Assembly (NCBI GenBank): GCA_020726505.1
Contig: JAHLEZ010000027.1
Span: forward strand, 186,001 to 250,000
Length of the DNA: 64,000 bases
DNA from: Leptodontidium sp. MPI-SDFR-AT-0119
Taxonomy: Eukaryota; Ascomycota; Leotiomycetes; Helotiales; Leptodontidiaceae
Direction: 5' to 3'
Shown here: one piece after another, positions 25,503 to 35,626 of the stretch
How positions within the stretch are numbered: position 1 is the stretch's first letter
Layout of the letters: every line of letters begins with the position of its first letter
Made by a program: the position numbers and the translations under genes
The notes under the pieces: generated by a model
What the model was told of the DNA's origin: nothing
Database searches by the model: none
The model's input: the letters and a program-made list of their open reading frames with translations, nothing else

Positions 25503-26100
25503 TGCCATATATATTTATTCCATCACCTAATACATCACCACGGCCTCATCAAACTTCGAGACCCTGCAATCATCAATGAGAGCACTGCCAGCCCCGACTA
25601 TGAGTTCCTAAAGATCGACGTCTCCCGCACTCATCGAATCAACTTCTCCTATCTAGCATACCCGCCTGGCGACGAGATCCTCTTCACGCTCTCCGCTTTC
25701 GATTATCCCGAAGGCGGCATACATCATAGATTAGTTTTAAGCGTTTGTGCCATTGTTGCCGATAACTGCGAGGGTAGTTTCTTGAGCCTGACCCGTGAAG
25801 GGGGCCGCATCGAGGCAGGACTCGACGACGTGCTTGCGACGGGACATGATTATTTCTATTATGTTCCCTATCTTAGTAGGTGCGCAATTGGGAGTTGAAT
25901 ATAATCAGCTTTTATACTGACTAACACTCTGCGAACGCAGACGGCGCCAAAAGCCACGACGACCGAAATCCTACGAAGCCGTATAAATGGTCTGCCGTGA
26001 CAAACTTCTAGGACTGGAAGTTCCCTCACAGAATGCCCGAAGTCTAGACGAGGTGCAATTCATCTATGCCGCAGATCTTACCCTCTGGAACGGCATCCTT
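25503..26100 (+). pseudogene. N-terminal part of a fungal HNH-endonuclease-type protein, broken
   Basis: A plus-strand frame reads LIKLRDPAIINES, DYEFLKIDVSR, LTLSAFDYPEGGIHH and then LATGHDYFYYVP. It continues after an intron at 25,876-25,940 (GTAGGT...ACTGACTAAC...GCAG) into KWSAVTNF-stop-DWKFPHRMPEV and, one frame away, DEVQFIYAADLTLWNGIL. This order resembles the N-terminal half of fungal proteins that carry a C-terminal HNH nuclease domain (a loosely conserved beta-rich region, then PxFxxWxFPH). One in-frame TAG, a single-base frameshift at the PEV/DEV join, and loss of everything after NGIL make it a pseudogene. The HNH domain itself is absent, so the family call is tentative. Confidence 0.4.
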
Positions 26101-27261
26101 TTTTTAAAAAAACGGGAGCGGGGACGATAGGGTTGATAGGGGAAAAGAGTGAAAAAAAGAGAACCTGGTGGGAGCAGGGAAACGTCTCTTTTAGACATTT
26201 TTTTTATTTTGTTAGAGATTTATAGAGCAAAAAAGAGCTTAAAAACACTTATTTTAGGCCGGCCAAGGCCACGCTTAATAGCGTTAAAAGGACGAGCAAA
26301 AGCCATTTTTGATAATAGATCGACTAAAAGAAAAAGAACAAACCAAAAATCTCACCTGTTTAATATGCTGCTTTTGATAGCTAGAGAACAATACTAAGAG
26401 CTTGGTATTGTTTTTGGCTAAGGAGGTGTGTCGCGCACAATAACACCAGGGACAATAAAAAAGGGGGGCTCGTTTAGACTGCCTCCGGTAACGGCACAAT
26501 TAAATAATCAGGAGCTTGGGAGCTCCTGATAAATCTTTATAAAATAAGATCTAAAATAGACAAGCAATCCCTAGATCACTAATTTATCCGCAGAGAGCTG
26601 CCGCCCGATTCTGCACCACAGAATGGCAATAGGTATATTGAGAATGGGCATAGGGAGATATGGGCTAGACTTGAGGAGGAGCATACTAGGGATTCTGAGC
26701 AATTTATACTATAGAATACATTATCGCTATGCAGCTATGTCAGACGTGCATCAATTACAGGCAACATCACTATGTACCTGGATGCAAAAAAATGCGACGC
26801 ACGATCATTCAAGTTGTCGTGCAGGTTATGGTAGGCCGGCTAAGCGAGCCCAATCAAAGGCACCATAGCCAAAGCGCCCGCGACCTCCATATTCAGGGAG
26901 CTTAAATAGACCATACGTAGATAATACAACTATCAATTACAGTACTGCGCATACCTCAATAATACGTCAAATACGCCTCTGTAGAGCCTTTAGGCGTGCT
27001 CTTGCACGACACAAGTGCATTGAAGCGCGTTTGCCGAGCCTATTTTCTAACCTCTGGGGTCAACATATTGGAACCCCAGGAACGAGGAGATAAGGTACCA
27101 ATACGCGCCATGAATCTCAATGATGTCCACACCCGGTCAAGATAGGGTATCATTCTTAGCATTCGAGGTGGTTTAGGCCCGAAAGAAACGCCTTGCTAAG
27201 CATTTAGTATCTGGTATTTATCAATACGCCCTGATAGGAAACTCACCTGTTCGGCCATTCT
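26101..27261. other. No gene recognised; hairpin and weak ORF remnants
   Basis: It begins with T/A homopolymers where the upstream pseudogene stops. A perfect 9-bp stem with 4-base loop (TCAGGAGCT-TGGG-AGCTCCTGA) is at 26,508-26,529. Short overlapping ORFs around 26,150-26,870 lack recognisable motifs. A plus reading near 26,640-27,060 looks faintly coding but is unidentifiable. Confidence 0.35.
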
Positions 27262-29035
27262 TCATGCCTCTGGGGTAGCTCGGTCGCTCAAATTGCTTGC
27301 ATATGTATTGACGCCTTGTGGCCCCTCCGAAGATAAAATGTATCCCGTTTCACACTTTGTGAATGAAACCCTCGGCTGGGAAGCATAGAAATCATCATAC
27401 TCCTCCTTCAACGCCTCGGCCAGCGTTTTGACTTCGCCGTTGCTGTAGCATTAGAGCTGAGCAGATTTGTTACTTGCCTGGGGTCTGCCTCCATATTGTA
27501 ATATTCTTTCTCGTTAGACCACCACACAGAGTAGTAGAGGCTATAGCTTTCACCGATGACACGCACAGACTTGTACGTACCGATACTGCTGGCAATACCA
27601 TAGGAATACGAGTATTGCCCTTCAATATCCAACTGGCCCCAGGTCTCAACATCCACGTTCTCTTGCTTCGGACTATCGGTAAAGCCTTCGTAGATTGGAA
27701 TTGGAACTCCATCAAACTCGTATTTGTCGTCTAGCTGCTGCCCGGCGAGCGACATAATAGTAGGTGCAAAATCTGCATGGGAAGAGATCGCAACTTTGGT
27801 GGCATTCTTAGCAACATGAGGACCGCGAACGATTAGAGGAATATTGATGTCAGTTTCGTAACCGCAAGCCTTTCCTGGAAGCAACCGATGCTGGCCAATA
27901 TGATAGCCATTATCAGTAGTATAGAAAATGTAAGTGTTGTCCAACAGACCCATGCTTTCCAGATGAGTTACGAGCCCTTCAACCATCTTGTCGACAGACT
28001 GCAGGGCACGAAGACGTGCTCGTTGATACTGGTCGCCATAGGCGATAACAGTGTCATTTAAAAGAGGCAACTCCGCTATCCAGTCTGCGCCCCCTTGCTA
28101 TAATAAAAATCGTATTAGCAGGGTTCATCAAATACCAGTCCTACTAGAAGATTCCTACCTGTGCTGGGTTGAAACTCGGATCACGAGGAATTGTGTAGTT
28201 TAGAAAGAGGCTACTATAACGCTCTACATATTTGGGCGGGATGATAGTTGGTATTGTTGTATTATGCAGGACCTCTGCGTGAGGCGTAATGGGGGCGGCC
28301 ACCAAAAAGAAAGGCTGCGTTTGGCTTGCAGCTTCCTCCAAAAACCCATAGGCCTTCTCCGCAACAACGTTCACAGAGTATTAGTTCTCATAATTCACTG
28401 GGGCCCCTCCATTCCTTGTCATTGAAGCGTTGAAATATATGTAAGTATATGGGTCCAGCAAAAAGTCGGAGCCATTGAAACCATTGGCCAAAGGAGCGTT
28501 GTAATTAGCTGTCGACATCGCATTCCACAACTTTCCAAGTAGTATGTGTTGTATCCGGAATTCTGCATCCAAATGGGTAAATACCAGTCATTGATGCCTT
28601 GTGAGACATCCTTTGGGCACCCCCCTAGAGAATTTAGTAAAGTTAACCTTTCTAAGAATAAGAAGAATACTTACCATACGGAGGAATGACATTGGTAACC
28701 TATGGACTTATCAGTGGCAGTCTTAAAGTAGTAAAGAGATAACTAACGTTTGTATTGTGAGAAGCTCTTCCGGTCCATATGGTCGCTCTTGCAGGGCAGC
28801 ATAGGGCCACTGAGCAATAGTGGCGGCTGAATGTTGTACCCTCACTAACGAGATACTGCTGCACCAACGGCATATTCTCAAGTGATTGCATATGCACATC
28901 CTGATCATCCGTGAGGATAAAAAGAATGTTTGGTCGCTTTGTCACAGCGAGTCTACATGCAAACATAGTAAGGCAGAGCAAGACTGAAGCAAAGGCGGCC
29001 ATATTGATTCTGCTGGAGGACAACGCGAAACGCAT
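27262..29035 (-). pseudogene. Arylsulfatase paralogue, disrupted
   Basis: This is a sulfatase (alkaline-phosphatase-like fold) that would cleave sulfate esters outside the cell. Reconstructed against the intact paralogue at 33,058-35,242. Exon 1 is 29,035-28,748 and holds a hydrophobic N-terminus, NILFILTDDQD (metal-binding acidic residues) and CCPAR around residue 79, the formylglycine site. Exon 2 is 28,699-28,675, exon 3 starts at 28,624, then a further intron at the PAQ/QGG join and a long last exon with YTTDNGYHIGQHRLLPGKAC. Three lesions: one base missing at about 28,538 (TAC TAC TTGGAAAG where the partner has TATTACGTAGGAAAG); a TAA at 28,383-28,381; and loss of about 55 codons plus a frame change near 27,450, after which the C-terminal frame KTLAEALKEEYDDFY resumes and ends at 27,262. 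It is not RIP-scarred. Confidence 0.85.
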
Positions 29036-30329
29036 GGTGGTTGATTCAAAGTCAGGGAACGAGGCGACTGTGGCAAGGAAGACAAATGAAGATAGTGGTA
29101 GTTGAAGTGAAGTAGCAATTGAAGACCCTTAAGTATGAAGGCATTGAGCAAACAGGCGTGCTTAATTTAAATATGTACACTTTATTGAAGCACACATGTG
29201 CTGTAATTAAGTTGTTCCCCGCACTCACCCCGAGACTTTCTTCCGTTCTTTCCGAAAGTTCCTCGCCAAATCTATCCGATTCCAAGGAATTGCCGTCTCT
29301 TCTCTTCGCAGTTGTATATACTAATACTCTCGGGTACGAGGCGCATACCAAAAGCATCTTTGAAAGGGACTTTTGCAGTATGCTAGACCAGGTGCGCATA
29401 CGTCACCCCTAGCCCTATATTCGAACTACCTTCGTAATCTACCACTTGCCGACCAGCAATGAAAGGAGTGCGGAGCTAGTACCTACTGTATCAAGCATTA
29501 CCCCAGACTCGGTACGTAGTGCACGGTTAAATGAGTTGTACCCCCCATACCGTTGTACGTGGCCCTGATAGATTAATGGCAGTGGCGTACCCCTTAGTTC
29601 TGCCAAATTCGACATCTTGTTATTCGCCAGAAATAGTGTGTGCCTGCTAAAGCAGTCTTAAGTGGAGCTTTACTGACTCAACTTCAGAAACAAGCCAATC
29701 GTAGTGGCTTCAGTTCACTTGTTGCTTATTGAAATTATGGGGATATATGCCACACGCCGTGTAAGGGAGTACTAAGTAAGGGATAGTACTGTACGGAAGT
29801 GTAGTGCAGTCCTCCCCCCCGAAAATCCAATAGTGCTGGCAAACCTCATGCCAATTAGGTAGCAAGAACGAAGAATCCTAGCTTGGATTATCCTTGTCTT
29901 TGAAACCGAACCACCATTTTTTCTGTGGGGAGCACTGTAAGTTCATCCCTTTCCAACTGTGCACTTTACTATGAAAGCATGTCTAGGGTAGAAGGGCCAG
30001 CGAAAGGAGCTCCAATCTTACCTTCGTACTTCCTCGTATCGGCAGAAAGTCTGCGGATAGGCTTCGCGTATGTAAGGGCTATGACTAATCATGTTAAATT
30101 CTTGGAGCTACTGGTACCCATATCTTTACAATCGACTTTGGGCTAAGTATGCTACTTTACCCGACCACACCTCCCCTTTCTCCCCCTGAACAGAGGCTAT
30201 TTAGTGGGTTTTACTAGTGGTCAGAACCAAGGCCCCAGGGCCTTTAAATCAACAAGAAAAGAGCCTGGAATGCATTTAGCCATACAATAGCGACTCCGTA
30301 GGATCCTTCTTGGAATTATCATCAGTTTA
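29036..30329. other. Intergenic region upstream of the broken sulfatase, no gene seen
   Basis: Normal base composition. Several short ORFs on both strands overlap each other and show no motif. It may hold the old promoter of the left sulfatase. Confidence 0.4.
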
Positions 30330-30630
30330 TGTTACGGCTGGCAATAGGTTAATACGGCGAGTTAACTCAAGCTCTATATTTAGGCCAAAAGCTACGCTCA
30401 GAATTGAGAAGAAAAGACAAAGAGAAAAGGAAAGCTCTTTATAAGAGAGAGCTCAAGTATAAATACACGAAGAACCCTCCTAATAGGGCCTAGCGTAATC
30501 GAGCGCCATTCACATTAATATGTCGCATGCTCGCCACTTAGTCCTCCTAATTAGGCTTAGCGCCGTCGCATAGCCAGCGATGCTACGAGCCGTGTCGGTT
30601 AGAATACGAGGCGCATCGGAGGTTGTAACA
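30330..30630 (+). repeat. Solo LTR, 301-bp family, copy 1
   Basis: It starts TGTTACGGCTGG, ends GGTTGTAACA, and is flanked by perfect GTTTA duplications (30,325-30,329 and 30,631-30,635). A TATA box (AGTATAAATAC) sits mid-element just after a GAGCTC-rich inverted repeat. Two more copies lie at 41,134-41,434 and 60,468-60,769. Confidence 0.9.
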
Positions 30631-32087
30631 GTTTACCTCTTTCTGCCGGGTTTCGGTCCCAGCTCGCAAGTGTGCACCTGGTGCACTGGGACATGCGAGA
30701 GAATTCTCCGAGACTAGCTGGAAGAATGGTTGGCTCCATTTGCACGCACGCTTATCGCTAGATTGTGAGATGGAAGGGAGGGAGAAAGTCTGTCTCATGT
30801 GTCGCGTGTACTTTTTGTGTGTATCTTGGCCTGGCTATCTTAAGTTGCGGCGCAGTGAGTGAGTGAGTGGGGTACAGTACAACCAAAGAAGGGACCTTCC
30901 TTGCCAAACAATTATTCAGGATTATGTGTATGTCACTAATTGTTAGTATCATAGCTCGGTCGGTTGGTCGGTTGGTCGCTCGCTCGCTCGCAAGGACTGA
31001 CTGAAAAGGACAGAACCGCATCCATCCCTGAAGGCGAAAGACCCTGGTCCCCAAATTCCGAATTGAACTCTACGACGGCATTACGCTTCGCCGGTTGACC
31101 GTGTCTTGTATACGTCTTTGGAGGAAGTTGCGTGGCCTGGCCGATTAGCGGAAACCTTCGATTTCTTTGCCATGTTCGATATCGCAATATTGATGGTGGT
31201 GGTTTGTCTCAAGCTCGCGTTTTCTTCTGCTAAACCGGGTTGTTGGTACAGTACTACGTCCTGCTAAGACTTCTAGGGACTTCTTTAGTCGCAGGGAAGA
31301 TTGTCCAATCAGTTTCCAAACTCTGTCAATTATTACCTGCTTAGGTTTAAGGTGCTCTGTGGAGATTTTGGGCTTATTAGCCCGAAGATGAAATAAGACC
31401 ATTTAAAGTGCAAGACCAGGGCCGCTTTTGTTTACTTCGTAATCCCTTCGATTGGTGGGGCCTTCAACGAATACTACAGGTGCCCAGGTTCCAGAATTTT
31501 CCTGCCATAGGATGTGTCTCACCGCCTTGCGGCAGTGCGTAGGAATCATGGGGAGCAGGAGCAGTACGATTCATTGGTGGAGAACTTTCTGCCATGGGGC
31601 GGTGAGACACAACTTAGGGCAAGCGCCTCTAGCGCTACCCCTCAGAATCAGTTACGCGCCGCCATTATTCTTTCCACCTCGCCATTTCTTTTACCATCGG
31701 AGTTACCAGCGACAAACATTGTAAGGGGAAAAGAGTCAGGTGACAAAGCATACTTTGGTGAATAGCTTCGTGCATATTTTATGCAATTCAGTTTAAGTCA
31801 GCTTTCCTTACGAACTCTTTCCCCTTTGTAAACAAACATTTTACCCAAGTTGCATTTGACCACGTCTAGAATATGTGTTTGGTCGACCATCAACGAAGCA
31901 ACCATGTGTAGGAAGGCCACGGCAAAAAGTCATCAGAATCGCAGGGGTAGTGCCAGGTTTCTAGTAGAGCAGCAGGTTACAGGCATTAAGCACCAAGCAC
32001 CATGTCCAAGGAACATGTATTTCCCAACTTGCCGGCCTTCGTATTCGTACCTCGTATATCGCCGTTGTCCTTAGCATAAATGAAGTC
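30631..32087. other. Intergenic region with simple repeats and an inverted repeat
   Basis: It contains GTGA and GGTC/GCTC short tandem repeats (about 30,855-30,875 and 30,957-30,990). A perfect 14-bp inverted repeat TGTGTCTCACCGCC (31,513-31,526) pairs with 31,598-31,611. Overlapping minus ORFs of 71-98 codons at 30,583-31,402 have no motif and look non-coding. Confidence 0.4.
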
Positions 32088-32746
32088 GGCCGTATGTTTC
32101 CAATGCCTCGACTTTTGTGGAACATTATTTGGCATGGCTCAACCGCCAAATTTGCATGCCGCCCTATGTAATGTGATGCACGCGACGCGATAGGGCATGG
32201 TAATGGCAGGGCCAAAAATGAGGCTATTCGCATAATTAATACTATTCACGCTGCTCTTCAAGTGTATTTCCCTTTAAGTATACCTCCCTTTGAGCCTCCC
32301 TTTAAGTATGTCTCTATTCGAGTATGCCTCCCTTCGAGTGTGCTTCCCTCCAAGTATGCCTCCATTCGAGCCCCCCTTCAAGTATGCCTCTATTCAAGTG
32401 CGCGTCCATTCGAGTATGCCTCCATTCGAGTATACCTCCATTCGAGTATGCCTCCATTCGAGTATGCCTCCATTCGAGTATGCCTCTATTCGAGTATGCC
32501 TCCATTCGAGTATGCCTCCATTCGAGTATGCTTCTATTCCTTCCCTCTAAATATACCTCCCTTCATGTATCCCTCTATTTAAGTATGCCTCCCTTCGAAT
32601 ATACCTCTCTTTGTATATCCCTCGATTCGAGCATGTTTTGATGTGAACAGGTTTAAGTTAGGCTACATAGGGCGGCATGCAAGTTTGGCGGTTGAGCTAT
32701 GCCAAATAATGTTCCACAAAAGTCGAGGCATTGGAAACATACGGCC
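32088..32746. mobile_element. Non-autonomous inverted-repeat element carrying a minisatellite
   Basis: An 83-bp left arm (32,088-32,170) is repeated in inverted orientation at 32,664-32,746 with two mismatches. The outermost sequence is GGCCGTATGTTTCC. TGAAGTC lies directly outside the left arm (32,081-32,087) and 2 bp outside the right arm (32,749-32,755), probably a target duplication. The interior has no transposase and is dominated by a 16-bp tandem repeat. This is the structure of a cut-and-paste-type miniature element; the superfamily is not assignable. Confidence 0.7.
32283..32631. repeat. 16-bp minisatellite (CTCCATTCGAGTATGC-type units)
   Basis: About 20 head-to-tail 16-bp units, most perfect at about 32,405-32,530 and increasingly degenerate toward both ends (CCCTTTAAG and CTCTATTCG variants). 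Because 3 x 16 = 48, all frames appear open (16-residue repeat such as SMPPFEYASIRVCLH), which makes ORFs of about 100 codons here spurious. Confidence 0.9.
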
Positions 32747-33057
32747 ATTGAAGTCACATCTTGCAATTATATTCCACGTCTATTTAATTTAACTTGCAGA
32801 TCACGCTCTGTCCATCTCGTATCATGAATCCGAGATCTATCGACCTAGTCGATGCTGTTGTTCGGCAGATACAATACGTCGTACTTCGGTTCAAGTCGGA
32901 CGATATCCATTTCTGTAGTTTAGTCAGGTGCTTCACAGCGCCAAAATAAGGCTTCTTCTCTGGATATATAAGTTAATGGGGTTTCTCTCTGATACGTAGG
33001 GGAGAACCTGCCATCATCAAATTGACTGCATCCAGCAGCCGAGGCAAATTCCTTACG

Positions 33058-35242
33058 ATGCTACCAAACATTATCTTCTTCAGTTTTTTAGTGGCCTTTC
33101 TCAACAAGCTATCTTCTGCCACTGAATTCCCTAATCTTCGCACCCGCCAAAATGCCACACAGCCGAACATTGTCTTCATCCTGACAGACGATCAGGACTT
33201 GCAGATGGATAGCATGAACTACCTTCCCCTGATCAAGAAGCATCTGAGCGACCAAGGGATGTTTTACAGTCAACACTATTGTACTGTTGCCGTCTGTTGT
33301 CCTTCTAGAGTGAACTTATGGACTGGAAGAGCAGCTCACAACACGAATGTCACAGACTTAGTCCCGCCTTATGGTAGGCCACTCTCGCTCTACTTCATGG
33401 TAGGAGTTTATGAGACTCATCTTTTTTAATAGGCGGCTATCCGAAGTTCATATCTCAGGGTTTGAATGACAACTATCTACCTGTCTGGCTACAACAAGCT
33501 GGATACAATACGTATTACGTAGGAAAGCTTTTCAACTCCCACTCCACCGAAAACTACAACCAACCTTTCCCAGCCGGGTTTACTGGATCCGTATGTAATT
33601 GTTCCATCAAATGTAACATTGACTAAAAGTTTTGCACAAGGAATTCTTGCTCGACCCCTACACGTATCAGTACTACAACCCTGGCTTCCAAAGAAACAAG
33701 GATCCCCCAGTAGTCTATCCTGGAAATTACTCAACGGACTTGGTCGCACAAAAAGCATTCGGCTTCCTCGATGATGCTGTTAACAGCGGCTCACCATTTT
33801 TCCTAGCAATTGCTCCCATTGCTCCCCACGCCAATGTGAACGTGACTTTCAATGCAAATGGAACATCAACTGTCTTAACCTCTGGCCCGATGCCCGCAAT
33901 CAAGTACCAGAGCCTCTTTCCGGATGCCGTAGTTCCTCGTACAAAAATTTTTAATCCTGATACGGTATAACTTCCATAAATACTCTCCCCTTGGTTTCCT
34001 TGGATTTGTTTCCTGTTTCTGGAAAAGCTAACTTCCACAGCCTTCTGGTGCTGGCTGGGTAAGACAGCTGCCTCAACTCAGTGAGCCAGATGTTGAACGG
34101 AACGATGAATGGTACCGAAACCGTCTTCGGGCACTACAATCCGTCGACGAAATGGTTGATCAGCTTATGGCACGACTCGAACAATACAATTTACTCGATA
34201 ATACCTATATCTTCTATACAACGGATAACGGATACCACGTCGGCCAGCATAGGCTACAGCCCGGCAAGTCATGTGGCTATGAGGAAGATATCAATGTTCC
34301 ATTGGTTGTCCGTGGACCTGGGATTGCTAGAAATATGACTACAGACATTGTAACATCACATACCGACCTTGCCCCGACAATTCTCAAGATTTTTGGCATT
34401 CCCATGAGAGAAGAATTCGACGGCTCTGCGATCCCTTTAACTCCTGAAGATATTTCCGAGATTGCGACAGGGCGAGAGCATGTTAACGTTGAGTTCTGGG
34501 GGAACCGTTATAATCCTGAAGACGGTAATGCTTACGGTAAGTGTCCAAGCCACAGCGGGCAATCTATACGCTAACTATTTTCTTTCAAAGTGTACACTGA
34601 TGGTGTTGTTAGTAAGTGCCTAAGTTGCATTCGGCTGTCTGACACTAACTGTTTTCCCTCAAAGACCTCGTGAATAATACTTACAAAGCAATTCGCTTGA
34701 TTGGGCAAGGATATAATCTGTACTACTCTGTGTGGTGCAGTCACGACCACGAGCTTTATGATATGGATGTAAGTTTCCTAAGTCATCGAATGTTATATCC
34801 CCTTCTCGTTTGTAACCTTGAAACTTTATAGCAAAGTCTTTTAATACTATATATATAGGCCGACCCCCACCAAATGGAGAATCTCTTCCCTCTGGGATTT
34901 ACCAAGAACTCAACTCTAGCCTCTTGGACCGCAAACGAAACCATCCTCGGCGTGTCCACATTAAACCTTGCCTCTCGCCTTGATGCGTTAATGTTTGTCT
35001 TGAAATCGTGCCAAGGAGATGAATGCAGAGAACCGTGGGCAGCCCTGCAACCGGATGGAAATGTCTCAAATTTGAAGGAAGCTCTACAGCCGAAGTTTGA
35101 TAATTTTTATCAGAATCAGGTTCCTAGGGTCCAGTTTTCGAGGTGCGAGCCAGGGCACATTATTGATGCTGAGGGGCCACAGTTCGAGCCGAATGTGATT
35201 TATAGCGACGGTGGAGACCCTCAATGGGCAATATGGACTTGA
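33058..35242 (+). CDS. Secreted arylsulfatase (formylglycine-dependent), 600 aa, 7 exons
   Basis: Hydrolyses sulfate esters, probably extracellularly for sulfur supply. Exons: 33,058-33,373; 33,433-33,590; 33,641-33,964; 34,041-34,536; 34,591-34,611; 34,665-34,768; 34,859-35,242 (1,803 nt, phases consistent, GT...AG introns of 50-90 bp). ATG at 33,058 is chosen because it starts a signal peptide (MLPNIIFFSFLVAFLNKLSSA). NIVFILTDDQD (about residues 37-47) supplies metal ligands. C80 in CCPSR is the residue converted to formylglycine; GKLFNSH, PFFLAIAPIAPH and YTTDNGYHVGQHRLQPGKSC are the remaining sulfatase active-site blocks. Length fits fungal arylsulfatases. Exon 5 is only 21 nt. It is head-to-head with a broken paralogue 4 kb away and convergent with the hydrolase to its right. 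Choline sulfatase is less likely because the flanking motifs match arylsulfatases. Confidence 0.92.
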
Positions 35243-35355
35243 TTTGAGGCACGCCTTCGGAGTTAGGTCGTAAGGTAGAACAGTGAAAAAAATCAAGAGA
35301 TGATCTGCCTTGTATTGAGAAATCGTTTCGTACAATCCGGACACTGCCACGTGAC

Positions 35356-35521
35356 TGTGACACCAGGTCCCAGATCAAAGGTGTAAAGAAGGAAGTAGAT
35401 TCCTGACTGCACGAGGATACTAAACTAGAGAGGAAAGAAGAGGAGAATAGATGGCTATAAAGCCTGGCAGCTTATATAAGCAGCTCACTCCCAAGTAGGC
35501 CAGCTCGACCGGATCGTCACA
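35356..35521 (-). repeat. LTR with adjoining polypurine tract, remnant of a minus-strand LTR element
   Basis: On the minus strand it starts TGTGACGATCC, has a CTTATATAAG TATA box and a pyrimidine-rich leader, and ends GGTGTCACA (166 bp). Immediately upstream in that orientation is a purine run, GAGAGGGGGGGGGGTTGA (35,522-35,539), as expected before a 3' LTR. The flanks (GTGAC and TCAAC) do not match, so this is the surviving 3' end of a larger element, not a clean solo LTR. It sits in the short space between two convergent genes. Confidence 0.6.
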
Positions 35522-35626
35522 TCAACCCCCCCCCCTCTCACTTAGGGGTGCCTTACAGGGCCTACAGGAGGGCGCTCCTGGTGGCACTCAAGGGGATAAG
35601 TCCGACAGCGAAGCGAACTAACAAAC

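Noticed and set aside
30583..31765. Several ORFs of 70-98 codons on both strands
   Set aside because: They overlap one another, lack motifs and splice logic, and cover simple repeats.
32262..32641. Overlapping ORFs of 63-106 codons on both strands
   Set aside because: They are artefacts of a 16-bp tandem repeat, which is open in every frame.
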